Assembly (NCBI RefSeq): GCF_964237555.1
Contig: NC_091441.1
Span: 76,538,280 to 76,602,279 of the forward strand
DNA: 64,000 nt
Source of the DNA: Oryctolagus cuniculus
Lineage: Eukaryota > Chordata > Mammalia > Lagomorpha > Leporidae
Reading direction: 5' to 3'
The notes beneath the pieces were generated by a model. That model was not told the DNA's origin, ran no database searches, and saw only the letters and a program-made list of their open reading frames with translations. Made by a program: the position numbers and the translations under genes. Of the stretch, positions 50,968 to 61,832 are shown one piece after another (position 1 is the first letter of the stretch; each line of letters begins with the position of its first letter).

Positions 50968-52400
50968 CTGCTCTTCACTTTTAATCAATATTAAACACAG
51001 CTAGATGTTTCCCTTCCAGGAGAAAAACAACAGCACAGTGTTATGACAAAGGCCAGCTGCCATTTGGAAAAGTGGGGGCTTCTCTGGAAACGGATTCTAA
51101 GACTAGGATTTGAGTCCAAGTAGCTTCTCTGGAGGGTGATGAGGGAAGTGGCAGCTAACCGATGCAGGCTGTGTTATGGAGTGAGTTAAACTACTGTGGG
51201 TAACCAGGATTCAAACCCTGGGGGCCAGCGTCACAGGTATCCTTCAGCTGCCCATCTGGGAAATGGGCCCATCAGTTAGTTGTCGGGTGGGTGGGGGTTG
51301 CTGTGGATGCCATCACAGGCTTGCAGGCTGGAGTGGGGGGTGGGTGGGCACAGGGAGAGCCCCTGGGCAAAGGACCACGGGACCCTGGGAGTTGGAAGTC
51401 AGGCCCTTGGCCCCCATCATGGTCTGGGTTCAGGGCACACCAGCGCCTGCTACAGCTGCTGGTCATGATGGCAGCCTGAGCATGTTTGCCACATCTGCAG
51501 GGCCATTCTAGCATCAGCTGGGCTTGCCAAGCAGGAATGTGGGCCCAGCGTGGCCAGACCTCCTGACTTCTCTAGAGGAGCTGGCCATTTAGAGTTTGAT
51601 GGGAAACTTCTCCATTCGTAAATGTTGACATCGAATTCAAATCTGAAAAAACACCCCTCGCGAGCCAACCCAAGCATGTCTGTGGGCTGGATCTGGTCTA
51701 CAAACAGCTAGATGATGAAATCGGATCTACCCCGAGGGCTCCACGCCACTCCAAAGATGAATTCCGATTGAGGGAGGGCGGGCGTGTTGGTTAGAAGACT
51801 GAGCTGATGTAACAGATCCCACATCCAGTGCTCAGGCCAAAGACGCATGCTTCCGTCTCGTCTCACGGTTGGGAGACAGGTGGTTGTCCAGGGATCCACG
51901 TTCCTCTGCCTGTAGCTCAGAGGGCTTACGGGATCCAACTGTTCCACCAGCTCCTTGCCCGCATTCCAGTCACCAGAAAAGGAGAAAGAGAAGCCCAATA
52001 ACTTTAAGGGCTAGGGTTCTAATGTACAATCTCTCGCATCCCATTGGTGGGAACTTAGTCACATGACTATATCTAGCTGCAAGGGATGCTGGGATTTGTA
52101 GTCCTCCTCGGCACTAGTGGGCCACACATTCAGCTTCAACTTGAGAATTCTGTTACAGAATTAGGGGAAGGCCGCTATTAAGGGAAAACCGGAAGCATCT
52201 GCCACAGTGGACGAAGGGTCTGGCAGTCAAACGGGGTCCCAGCACCAGAGTCTACGAGAGGAGGGCCTTGTTCCAAGGCCTGGGTTTCCTCATTGGTTCT
52301 CTGGTCAGTCGTGACACTCACAGGAGACCTCTTCACAGAGCAGCCCAAACCCGGAAATAGCTACAGTGGGAAAGAAATGAACATAACACACATTAGATTA
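50968..52400. other. SINE-free interval
   Basis: No C-SINE, MIR or exon confirmed. Contains the ZNF143-type motif block described next. Frames up to 96 codons are unfamiliar. Confidence 0.5.
52040..52103. promoter_or_regulatory. CCAAT and ZNF143-type motif cluster
   Basis: GGGATGCTGGGATTTGTAGTCC (52083-52104) reads on the minus strand as ACTACAAATCCCAGCATCC, a close match to the ZNF143 (SBS) consensus ACTACAATTCCCAGCATGC. CCCATTGG at 52040-52047 is a CCAAT box in reverse. The CATTGGTGGG..TTAGTCACATGAC string also resembles part of an old dispersed repeat, so the motif may be repeat-derived. Confidence 0.5.
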
Positions 52401-52419
52401 TGCCATGAGGTCGGGTAAT

Positions 52420-52790
52420 CAATATCCGCCCATTTTTTAGAACAATCCAGGACCAGATAACCAGGTTCGCTAGCCAAAACCCCATCATTCCAGTGGGTGG
52501 GCGTGCGCACTGACCAATCCGAGCTGGCGGTGGGGGCATGCGCACTGACCCACCCGGGCGGCCACACAGATCCGAAACCTGAAGGGCCTTGGCCTGGATT
52601 TGCAGGGGAGGCCCCCAGGACTGCGGAGCTCCGAGCTCGCATTCTTCCTCCTGCAAGCTGGTAAACAAACCGTGATGAATGCATCTGCTCTCCTAATCTG
52701 AATTCTTGATTGTTGCTATTCTTCATGGCTGACAGCGCGGGTAGGGCCTCTGCTGCGGCCGGGCCGCTGTCTGGCGGAGTAAGCAGAGTC
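52420..52790. promoter_or_regulatory. Promoter-like or LTR-like block with duplicated NRF1-type sites
   Basis: GTGGGCGTGCGCACTGACC and TGGGGGCATGCGCACTGACC are two copies of one unit, each with an NRF1-type core. The first is followed by CCAATCC. Downstream sequence is GC-rich, and CAAGCTGGTAAACAAACCG is where an LTR polyadenylation signal would be expected. An ATG at 52725-52727 opens a 30-codon frame with a possible donor GGCGGA/GTAAGC inside. The CCAAT-next-to-TGCGCAC design recalls the LTR at 6059, so an ERV LTR is a strong alternative to a cellular promoter. Confidence 0.4.
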
Positions 52791-53179
52791 GGAACTCACT
52801 GGGATTTGAGTTAATGAAGAGTGGAGGACTCAGCGAGGGGCTCTCGGCTTTGCTATGAACCGGCACAAGGCCATGAACTCTCCGGTAACTAACTGGAATG
52901 TTCCATGACACAGTGTTGTCCTAGAACTGCCCATCTGGGTGTACCCCACTTTCCACGAGCCCACTCGGGGAAGATGGAGGCCCGCGGACAAGATAAGTGA
53001 GAGATACTTATTTGATTAAACAAGGGACTTCGTTTTTGCAAGATAGGATTTCCGTAGAGCGCATTTCGGTCCTCCTGGGAATGTCCGGGAGCGGAGTAGA
53101 TTTCAAGAACCCTGTAATGATGTGTCGGGGGAACTTGTGGAATCTGAATTGGGCTGGGGGTCGTTGATGGTGACTATGT

Positions 53180-53395
53180 GAGGATGTTTCAGAAAGTTCC
53201 TGGAAAACGGAATTAAAGGATAAGTCTCTCTTGACGCAGCAAGTTTTGAAATCTACATACAGAGGAGTCTTCAACAAGTTCATGGAAAAATTATGAAAAA
53301 AAAATTGTGCCTGGATTTTGATTTTTTTTTTTTTTTGCACCCAGATAAGCTTATCTTTTAATTCCATTTGACATGAACTTTTGGAAGTGCTCTTG
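53180..53395. mobile_element. Palindromic MITE-like element, copy 2, uninterrupted
   Basis: The left terminus (TTTCAGAAAGTTCCTGGAAAA, CGGAATTAAAGGATAAG) is the imperfect reverse complement of the right one (TTATCTTTTAATTCCATTTG, ACATGAACTTTTGGAAG), giving about 40-bp inverted ends in a 215-bp unit. An internal TCTTCAACAAGTTCATGG echoes the terminus. It has no coding capacity. It is homologous to 27501-28042. Confidence 0.6.
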
Positions 53396-54491
53396 AATTT
53401 GGAGTGCCTGCCAAGCTCTTGTTACCCACAACCTCCCCGGAGCCCACACTCCAACCCTTGGCACTAACTGGATCAAAGGTGCACTCGTGACCGGGAGCCA
53501 GCCAGCTCCTGAGTTTCAAGTGTGACAACTAGGAGACACAGAAGTGCAGTTAGACGGTGCCCAGCACTCGAACTGTAAGATGATGTTGAGCCAGGCCGGG
53601 GCAGCGGCTCAACACTGTGTGTCCTCTCTCAAGAAGGCTGAGAGAGCCTGCCCCTGTACGTGGAAATGGGGAGTGGGCGGGGACAAGGCGGTGGCAGGCT
53701 CTGGCTGCCTTGGTACCCTGTGGTCCCTATGTCCAGGGCATTGTCTGTTGGATCCTTAGAATAAGCACAGTCAGGGTCTCCACTCAGGGGGATTTCAAAC
53801 TGGTCCTGGCTTACCCACCTTGGTAGGAATGAGACCTCATTTTCATGCCATCATCTGCTCTCAGATGGTCCAGCGGTCTCTGGGGAGGGGCTCTGAGCTG
53901 GGAGACTTTTGTCCTGGCCGTTGGCTGGGGGAAGAGTGTCTTCCATGGACACATCACTGCATATGGACAGTGGATAGGGTGTGGTGGGCCTAGCCAGGTG
54001 GGAGAGAGGCTTTGGTGCTGGCTCCCGGAAGTCCCAGCCCCTTGGGCCAGATGCAGAGGGGCTGGATCTAGTCTTCTAGAGGAAGTCCCAGCCCTTTGGG
54101 CTGCCCTGAGTCTACAGAGCCTCTGCTCGCTTCCTTCCTAGAGCAGTGGAGTCTATGCTGCTGCGCAGCTTAGGGGTGGAGGGAGGTCAGGGAGCGAGGG
54201 CCTCGGATACAGCAGAGAACGCAGTGAGTATGCAAAGCTGGGAGAGGAACCCCCCACTACCGCCTCCGCTGTCACCCTCCCCCGAAGCTGGCGCAGGCCC
54301 CTGCAGCAGCCTGACGCTTTGCTTGTCGCCCCGGGCCTCCCGAATTTCTACAGGAAGCAGAGACCCCACCCAGCTGACCAACAGCTTTGGGACTGTGACA
54401 CACCAGGTGTCCTGTGTGGCCCAGTGACAGTCCTACATGGGTGTGGGGTGGTGGTTATCAGTTGTGCTTTATCTGAGGGTACTTATCAGTG
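53396..54491. other. Single-copy DNA
   Basis: No repeat or exon recognised. CCCAGCCCCTTGGGC and CCCAGCCCTTTGGGC (54033-54047, 54088-54102) are two copies of a short near-palindrome about 55 bases apart. Confidence 0.45.
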
Positions 54492-54843
54492 TTTTTTTTT
54501 TTTTAATATTTATTTATTTATTTGAAAGTCAGTTACACACACACACACACACACGGAGAGAGAGAGAGAGAGGGAGAGAGAGAGGTCTTGTATCCTCTGG
54601 TTCACTCCCCAGATGGCCGCAACGGCTGGAGCTGTGCTGATCCAAAGCCAAGAGCCAGGAGCTTCTTCCGGGTCCCCCACACGAGTGCAGGGGCCCAAGC
54701 ACTTGGGCCATCTTCTACTGCTTTCCCAGGCCATAGCAGAGAGCTGGATCGGAAGTGGAGCAACCAGAACTCGAACCGGTGCCCATATGGGATGCTGGCA
54801 CTGCAAGCGGCGGCTTCACCCGCTGTGCCACAGCGTTGGCCCC
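54492..54843 (-). mobile_element. C-SINE with (AC)n tract
   Basis: T13 end, GAAAGTCAGTTACACACACA expanded to (AC)11, (GA)n, CAACGGCTGGAGCTGTGC, GAACTCGAACCGGTGCCC and the GCCACAGCGTTGGCCCC head complement. Confidence 0.95.
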
Positions 54844-56091
54844 TTGTCCTCCTTTTTGATCCCATCTGGTTGTACAGCTCCCACCTGCCACGCCTGACCC
54901 CTTCAGTCCCTGGCACCCGACCGCAGGCTTCCCTCGTGCTTTCTCACACACCAGCCGCAGTGCGAGCGCCCGCTGTGCGGCAGCTACTAAGGGCCAACCC
55001 CAAGGCATGGATGGGAAATGGAGGAGCTGTCACCCGTGCCGGCAGTGGCCAGCGTCCCGCCTGCCACCTCTCCCCTGTCTGTGACTCAGGGAGAGGAGGC
55101 CCAGGTGTCTCTTGCTTGGCAGCAGGGCCACCGGAACTTGGCTTTTCTCTTTCCTCCCTCCCGGTGAGCACAGCTGCCAAGCTGGAACGCAGCCCTTTCC
55201 AAGAAAGGCCAGGAGAGGAGCCAAATGTTGACTCACCTGCCAGGCCCGAGATGCTGAGATGCGCCGCCAAGCTGCCTCGGGGCCTGTGTGGGAGGGTTGG
55301 CGCTGGCGGGCAGCCTGTGGGGGAGCCCCGAGAGGCAGCTCTGGGGGCATGGAGGAGGGGAGGCAGGCCTTTTTTCCTGAGTGCTTCAAGTTCCAGAAGC
55401 TAAAGAGACACAGATGGGCTCCTGCCCTCCCTCTCCTACCCTGCCTGCAGCTCTAGAAGGTTTTGAAGGCCACAGAGCAGCAGGCAGGCCCTGCACTGCG
55501 CCCCAGGACTGTGAATCCCAAGCAATTTACTCCCATATGATGTCATATGGCATGCTTGACCCTGAGGAAGGGAGCTGACTCAAGGGGGCTCCCTGTAACC
55601 CCTTTAAAGGCTGGGGTTTTTCTGTTTGGTGGCCGAAGAAGTGAGAGCTTGGAAACAGGTGAGGGATTCCACTCACCCTTTCTGGCTTGACGATGGAAGA
55701 AGCCCTGAGCCCAGGAATGTGGGTGTCTTCTGGCCCCTGAGAGCGATCCTGAGCTGTCAGCCGGCTCGTGAGCAGGGCGCTCAGCACCTCTGGTTTTGAG
55801 GAATCGAAAGTCTCCCAACAAGGAGGGAAAGCTTGCAAGTGGAGTCCTGCTCAGGACCTCGGAGCAAGAGCGCAGTCCGGCTGGGAGTGTGCTTCCAGCC
55901 ACCTGCACCCTAAGCCGGGAAGTCGGCTGAGTCTGCCCGCACTGCTGACCTGTTTGCAGCTCTGCTCAGAGCTTGGGAGGTTGTTAGGCAGCAACAGAAA
56001 GTGAATGTATCTTGGGTATCCAACAGGCCTGTGCAGCTTCGAGGACACTTTGGAAAGATCAGGGGAAAATGGAATGAAAAGGTAAGTGGAG
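54844..56091. other. SINE-free single-copy DNA
   Basis: GC-rich in parts. The 293-codon frame at 54522-55403 begins inside the antisense SINE and simply continues into this stretch. No exon supported. Confidence 0.5.
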
Positions 56092-56350
56092 GTAGGCTTT
56101 TAGCCTGGTGGTTAGGACACTGCTGGAGATACCTGCACTGCATATCAGAGTGCCTGGGTTTGAATCCGGGCTCAGCTTCCTATTCCAGCTTCCTGTTGGG
56201 CGTTCCCTGGAAGGCAGCAGGTGATGGCTCAAGTAGTTGGGTCCCTGCCACCCATGTGAGAGATCTAGCTTTGTCCTGACCCAGGCTTGGCAGTTGTGGG
56301 CATTTGGGAGAGCGAACCAGCAGGTGGAAGATTGTTCCCCCTCTCTCTGT
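56092..56350 (+). mobile_element. Old C-SINE
   Basis: TAGGCTTTTAGCCTGGTGG, TTAGGACACTGCTGGAG, GTGCCTGGGTTTGAATCC (B box), GATGGCTCAAGTAGTTGGG, CATTTGGGAGAGCGAACC. Its head (CTGGTGGTTAGG) differs from the standard type and matches the copy at 61833. Confidence 0.8.
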
Positions 56351-56645
56351 AGACCCCCTCCCACTTGTCATTAAGGAGCCAGTTTGAGGGAATGCTACAG
56401 ACGCAGCTTCCCTCTTGTTACTCAAGGGCAGCTGAGTCTAAGCAAACCAGTACTGATGTACCTGGCTCCCTACCTGCCATAAAGGCCTAGTCCCATACCT
56501 AGGATAGGACAGTAGAGTGCTTCCTGAAACTGTCTCTAAGTTATGATTTACTCATTCCTGTAGTAAAACCATCCTACCTTGCAGTCATGATTTGTTCATC
56601 CCTGAGGGCCTAAGATAACACTGTGTTCCCTGCAGTGCTCTTGAC

Positions 56646-56942
56646 TCCTTTTTTTTTTTTTTTTAAAGATTTATTTATTTACTTGAAAGTCAGAGTTACA
56701 CAAAGGCAGAGAAAGAGAGAGAGAGAGAGAGAGAGAGGTCTTCCATCCACTGGTTCACTCCCCAAATGGCTGCAGCAGCCAGATGCAGGGGCCTAGGCAC
56801 TTGGGCCATCTTCTACTTCTTTCCCAGGCCATAGCAGAGAGCTGGATCAGAAGTGGAGCAGCTGGGACTTGAACTGGCGTCCATATGGGATGCCGGCACT
56901 GCAGGTGGAGGCTTAGCCTACTGCACCACAGCTCTGGCCCTT
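56646..56942 (-). mobile_element. C-SINE with central deletion
   Basis: T16 end, GAAAGTCAGAGTTACAC, (GA)n, CCCAAATGGCTGCAGCAGC directly joined to AGATGCAGGGGCCTAGGC. The usual AGCCAGGAGCTTC part is missing. The head complement is CTGCACCACAGCTCTGGCC. Confidence 0.93.
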
Positions 56943-57648
56943 CCAGGGGATTTTTGAAGACCTTTTGTAGCCCCCAACCCTCCCTTCATAGTCTTCTCAT
57001 GTGGTCAACAGCAGCTCAATTTATTTTATTTTACTTTGCTCAGGCAAAAATCTAAAAGTCAGCTTTGGGTCCTCCCTGTCCTGTGGACTCTGTTACCTCC
57101 CTCAGCCCAGTTTTGAGTCCCCTCTTGCAACGCCTATCCCCCCATGGACCTGTCCCTTCTCCTCACTGCCCCGATGCCTCTGCAGCTGTCATAGCAATGC
57201 CCAGCCCTTGGCACCCCCCGGGCCAGTGGGCAGCCACCCTCCTCTGCCCTCTGAGCCACAACCCCTCGGGAAGGCGAGAGACTCACATTGACACATCACA
57301 GGCTGTGGCCGGGAGGGGGCTTGCACACAGAGGCCTAGCTGGGGGCAGGGGACACTCACGCTCTGGCCCCGTGGGCTTCCTGGGATCTCCCAGCCCTCTT
57401 CCCTGCACTCATGTTGATATCACACGGCTGTCCCTGCGGGGGAAGTGCCCATGGTGTCCAAGCACAACAGGCAGCTGTGCTCAGGAGGCACGCATGGGAT
57501 GCTTCCCCCGGATCAGGATTTTATTTATTGCTCCAGGTTTTGAGCTGAGAGTGGAAAATTGGTGTTGGTGATGACTGGGGGCTCCTGGGAGGTCTGTAAG
57601 AACCTACCGGCCATGAACGGCTTCCTGGCACGGCTAAGTGCAAATGCT
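56943..57648. other. Single-copy DNA
   Basis: Pyrimidine-rich at 57060-57260. The overlapping frames at 57001-57291 and 57065-57571 are proline/serine-rich and unfamiliar. Confidence 0.5.
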
Positions 57649-57983
57649 TTCTCTTAAAGATTTATGATTTATTTATTTATTTGACAGGCAGAGTGGCAGA
57701 GAAAGAAGGTGAGGGAGAGAGAGAGAGAGATCATCTGTTGGTTTACTGTCTAAATGACTGCAGCAGCTGGAGCTAGGCCATGCAGAAGCCAGGAGTCAGG
57801 ACCTCCATCCGGGTCTCCCACATGGGTGGCAGGAGCCCAGGCACTTGGGCCATCTTCCGTTGCTCTCCCAGGTACATTAGCAGGGAGCTGGATTGGAAGC
57901 AGGGCATCTGGGACATGAACTGGTGCTCGTATAGGATGTCAGTGTCATAGGCAACAGCTTAACCCGCTGCAATGCTAGCCCCA
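57649..57983 (-). mobile_element. C-SINE
   Basis: TCTTAAAGATTTATGATTTA end, GACAGGCAGAGTGGCAGAG, CCATCTTCCGTTGCTCTCC, GGACATGAACTGGTGCTCG and CTGCAATGCTAGCCCC. Confidence 0.92.
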
Positions 57984-58049
57984 TGCAAAGGCCTTTGAGT
58001 CAGCCAGGGCACCAGGCCAGCTCATCCTCCTTCCCTGGCTTTCCTGGGG

Positions 58050-58125
58050 CTGTGGTTTCTAAAGTGAGGATTAAATGAGATAACTTGTCTTTCCTGCTGG
58101 TCAAGTACTTGGCATAGTTCCATCA
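58050..58125 (+). mobile_element. MIR 3' fragment
   Basis: AGTGAGGATTAAATGAGATAA, GTCAAGTACTTGGCATAG matches the MIR sense 3' end (GAGGATTAAATGAGTTAAT..CTTGGCACATAG). Confidence 0.6.
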
Positions 58126-59084
58126 GTTCTCCTTAAACAGTGGCTGTCGCGGCTGATGCATGGTGGGTGATTCACTTCTAGAACCAACGCGTGGACAATG
58201 TGCTGCATGTGAGCACCTGCATGTGCCCGGCGTCTGCCCTGTAGGGCAGTCAGTTAACCTCCCAGAGAGTGCAGCACAACACTCCAGGGGAAGCACCCTA
58301 AGCACTTCAATTATCTGTGGGAGCTCAGCACCCACGGGTGTGTTAATCAGCATTGTGGTTTCTAAAATGGGTTTTCATTGATGAAAAGAATACATTCAAG
58401 AAACAGAGAGCTAGAAATGCTTCCTGGTGTGCTTGCCTGGCCCGAGCAGTGCCAGCGAATCTAGCTGAGCCAGTTACTTTTTCCTGTGTTTAGCTATTAA
58501 AGAGTTGATTTGATCACCCAGCTGACTAGGTTAGCTAAATACTGCACCAATCGTCACATCTGTTTTGAATGAACTTCGTGTGAAAGAAGTTGTCTGAAAG
58601 GAGAGAACAGCGAGGTCCCAGGCTTGCAGAATGGGGAGAGTGGCTGGCTGTGCACCTGCTGGCCTGAGGTGGGCTCTCTCTGTAACAGCCCAGTCTGGTC
58701 AGGTGGCCATCAGGGGAAGCGACCAGCAAACACCTATTGGCTAGCCAAATCACTTAGGCTGGCTTGCAAGCATTGCTTTCAAATGAGAAAGAGAATTTCA
58801 ATGGAATCAAGGACTAACCGGTTTCCTCTAGCTTAGGAAAGACTTGTTACGACAAGAAGGCAGGAGATTGTGAGAATAAGACTCTGTGGCCCATATCCAG
58901 GGTGGAACTCTGGTGCTGTTTTAGCTGCAGGTCAATTTTAGAAGGTGTGTGATGGGCAGAGAGGGTGTAGACAGAGGAGCGGATAGATCATAGAAGAATT
59001 TTGATTTTATTTTTGTCCCAGGAAAGAAAAGTGGTGGAAGTTTCTAGGAGTGGCATGGCTGAATGGGATGAGCCGGAGTGTGGA

Positions 59085-59165
59085 AACTAAGTGATCTTGG
59101 GCAGGTCTCTGTATCTCCTCGAGCCAGCATCATGATCTACAAAATGGGGAAAGAGCATTTTCCTT
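59085..59165 (+). mobile_element. MIR core
   Basis: CTAAGTGATCTTGGGCAGG, TCTCTGTATCTCCTCGAGC, ATCTACAAAATGGGGAAAG. Confidence 0.65.
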
Positions 59166-59624
59166 TGAGTTATGATGAAAATGGTGGCCTTGATCTGAAA
59201 CCACCTAATGGAATGTCGGGGCAGAGTGGGTCTTCCATAAACAGCTGATCCCCCCACCCCCGGACCCCGTCTCTGCTGTGTGTTGTGCAGAGCTTTGGGG
59301 CACATGGTTTCCTGGAGCTCCTGGCCGAGCAGTGTTGAACCACGGAGAGACAGATCCTGGGCACACTCAGTGTGGTGCAGATGCCGCATGTGACTTCGCA
59401 TCCATGTTTTCCACTCTTCCCCTTCTTAAAATCCTATGTTGTGCTTTTATTTGCCTAAAATCAAAAAAAAAAAATGTGCCCTAAAAAAGTAGAGGTAATA
59501 TAGCATTGGCACAAAAATAAAGTAAAAAGAATAATCTAGCTCTCCTGAGACAATCAGTGTTAATATCTTTGTAATATTTCCTTCTCATCTTTCTTCCCCA
59601 AAGTTTAAGAAACGTTTATTGGTT

Positions 59625-59945
59625 CAGTTTTATTTATTTGCAAAGCAGAGTGAGAGCAAGAGAGGGTGAGAGAGAGAGCGAGAGAGAGCAAGCGAGCGAG
59701 CTTTCATGCGCTGATTCACTTCCCAAATGCCTACAACAGCCAGGGCTGAGCCAAGCTGAAGCCAGGAGCCAGGAGCTCCATGGAGGTCTCCCCTGTGGGT
59801 GGCAGGGGCTCAGTCCTTGAGCCATCAGCTGCTGCCTCCCAGGTGCCTTAGCAGGAGGTTGGAACAGAGCAGAGGCAGAGGCAGGACTTGGTCCACTCTG
59901 ATATGGGATGCGCATGTCCCTAGCAGCAGCTTAACTCGTCATCCC
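59625..59945 (-). mobile_element. Old-to-intermediate C-SINE
   Basis: GGTTCAGTTTTATTTATTTG end, GAGAGAGCGAGAGAGAGC, AGGGCTGAGCCAAGCTGAAGC, TGAGCCATCAGCTGCTGCCTC, CTTAGCAGGAGGTTGG, GATATGGGATGCGCATGTCC. Confidence 0.88.
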
Positions 59946-60365
59946 TTTTCTGTGTGTGTGAATAGACGAATTATTTCTTTTCCTCCACAAACTTAAGGCA
60001 GTACTGCAAGTGCTATTTTTGGCCTGCCTTTTTTTTCCCTTCCACTTAATAACATGTTTTAAAATAAAAACTGAATTTTCCATGCCATTCAATATTCCTC
60101 TACAACAGTGGTTTTTACACTGGGTGGGGCAAGACCCTCAGCCTGCCTTGAGAGTGGGGAGGAATAGGGATTTGTTGGATAGGGCAGTCACCTGGAGGGG
60201 GCTCAAGCCCCCAGGGCCCTGTGTTCCTCCGAGTGGCTCTGCTGCAGTCTGATTGGAACTCAGAAAGATTCAGAGGCTTAAGGATTTGAAAGCCAGTGTC
60301 CTAAGTCTTCATTACAGTTTTCTTAAACCTAGTTTCTCTCCTTTTCAAAAAAAAAAACCTTAAAT
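59946..60365. other. Single-copy DNA with a possible hAT fragment
   Basis: CAACAGTGGTTTTTACACTG at 60103-60122 followed by GGCAGTCACCTGGAGGGGG resembles a MER5/MER20-type left half (CAGTGGTTCTCAACC..TCACCTGGGGAG). Low certainty. Confidence 0.35.
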
Positions 60366-60720
60366 GAGAGCCCTTGTTGTGGTGCAGTGGTTAAGCTGTG
60401 GCCTGCAATGCCAGCATCCCATATCAGAGTACCAGTTCCAGTCCGGGTTACTCTGCTTCCAATTCAGCTCCCTGCTAATGCACCTGCTAACGGCAGATGG
60501 TGCAAGTGCTTGGGTCCTTGCCACCCATGTGGGAGACCAGAATGGAGCTCCTGTCTCCTGGTTTCAGTCTGACCCAGCCCTGGTCACTGTGGCCATGTGG
60601 GGAGTGAATCAGTGGATGGAAAATATGTCTCTCCCTTCTCTGTCCTCCTCCTCTCTCTCTCTCACCCTCTCTTTGTCATTTTGCCTTTAAAATAAATAAA
60701 TAATCTTTAAAAATAATAAA
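60366..60720 (+). mobile_element. C-SINE
   Basis: GAGAGCCCTTGTTGTGGTGC head, AGTTCCAGTCCGGG, CAGCTCCCTGCTAATGCACC, CACCCATGTGGGAGACC, (TC)n and the TAAAATAAATAAATAATC tail. The AAGATGGCCCAAG block is shortened to CAGATGGTGCAAG. Confidence 0.92.
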
Positions 60721-60954
60721 AATCATAAAATTAATGGAACGATTCTTTAAAAGCTATACAACACATTTTTGCTAATTGTTAAAAAGTCCATATTTATTTA
60801 TGCATCTTTAAAAAAAGACAAATGATATATTTTCATTGTAAAGATATTAAATACAGATTTGATGAAAGGTACATCTTCACTCCCACCTCCAGTTAACCAA
60901 GGAGCCCAGCTCTGCTCCACTACCCACATCCAGAAGGCTCTAGGTAGATGTCTG
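60721..60954. other. AT-rich single-copy DNA
   Basis: Short AT-rich stretch ending in GATGTCTGTCTGTC. No gene. Confidence 0.5.
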
Positions 60955-60970
60955 TCTGTCATTCTTTCTT

Positions 60971-61001
<31 letters not shown>

Positions 61002-61036
61002 CTTTCTCACTTTCTCTCTTTCTCTCTTTCTTTCTT
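60955..61036. repeat. CT/TTTC microsatellite at a SINE end
   Basis: CTTTCTTTCTC and (TC)n units for about 80 bases, abutting the T-side of an inverted GC-type SINE fragment. Confidence 0.95.
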
Positions 61037-61150
61037 ACAGGCAGAGTGGACAGTGAGAGAGAGAGAAAGATCTTCCTTTTTTGCCGTTGGTTCACCCTCC
61101 AATGGCCGCCGCGGCTGGCCAATAAATAAATAAATCTTTAAAAAAAGAAA
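61037..61150. mobile_element. Rearranged GC-type SINE: inverted body piece plus forward tail
   Basis: 61037-61113 is minus-strand GC-type sequence (ACAGGCAGAGTGGACAGTG, TTGCCGTTGGTTCACCCTCC, AATGGCCGCCGCGG). It is joined directly to a plus-strand tail CCAATAAATAAATAAATC with A-rich sequence at 61118-61150. This is the layout left by a 5' inversion during reverse transcription, although recombination is possible. Confidence 0.75.
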
Positions 61151-61152
61151 AA

Positions 61153-61486
61153 AGCTGGCGCCACGGCTCAATAGGCTAATCCTCCGCCTAGCGGCACCGG
61201 CACACCAGGTTCTAGTCCTGGTCGGGGCGCCAGATTCTGTAGCGGTTGCCCCTCTTCCAGGCCAGCTCTCTGCTGTGGCCCGGGAGTGCAGTGGAGGATG
61301 GCCCAAGTGCTTGGGCCCTGCACCCCATGGGAGACCAGGAGAAGCACCTGGCTCCTGCCTTCAGAGCAGCGCGCTGCGCTGGCTGCAGCGCGCCGGCCGC
61401 GGCAGCCATTGGAGGGTGAACCAACGGCAAAAAAGGAAGACCTTTCTCTCTGTCTCTCTCTCTCACTGTCCACTCTGCCTGTCAAA
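61153..61486 (+). mobile_element. GC-type C-SINE, full length
   Basis: Head AGCTGGCGCCACGGCTCAAT, GGTTCTAGTCCTGGTCGGGG, CTTCAGAGCAGCGCGCTGCG (a short duplicated CAGCGCG), CT stretch and CTGCCTGTCAAAAAAA. Confidence 0.95.
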
Positions 61487-61812
61487 AAAATTATTTATTT
61501 ATTTGAAAGTCAGAGTTACACACAAAGAGAAGGAGAGGCAGAAAGAGAAAGAGAGGTCTTCCATCCGCTGGTTCACTCCCCAGATGGCCGCAACGGCTGG
61601 AGCTGTGCTGATCCAAGGCCAGGATCCAGGAGCTTCTTCCAGGTCTCCCACACAGGTGCAGGAGCCCAAGGACTTGGGCCATCCTCCGCTGCTTCCCCAG
61701 GCCATAGCAGAGAGCTGGATTGGAAAAGGAGCAGCAAGGACTTGAACAGGCACCCATACGGGATGCCAGCCTGCAGGGGGTGGCTTTGCCTGCTATGCCA
61801 TAGTGCAGGACC
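61487..61812 (-). mobile_element. C-SINE, tail to tail with the preceding copy
   Basis: TTATTTATTTATTTGAAAG end joins the A-tail of the GC-type copy. CAACGGCTGGAGCTGTGC, GCCATCCTCCGCTGCTTCCC, GGACTTGAACAGGCACCC, CTATGCCATAGTGCAGG. Confidence 0.94.
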
Positions 61813-61832
61813 CAAGATGTCTATCTCCTCGG

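Larger units (their letters stand above)
57984..59624. other. SINE-free interval with two MIR fragments
   Basis: Includes MIRs at 58050-58125 and 59085-59165. 58470-58600 is AT-rich with TGATTTGATCACCC and CACCAATCG. No exon supported. Confidence 0.5.

Noticed and set aside
54522..55403. Longest open frame in the window (293 codons, plus strand).
   Set aside because: It starts in the AC repeat of an antisense SINE, reads through the SINE body and then unrelated GC-rich DNA. No family resemblance and no splice support.
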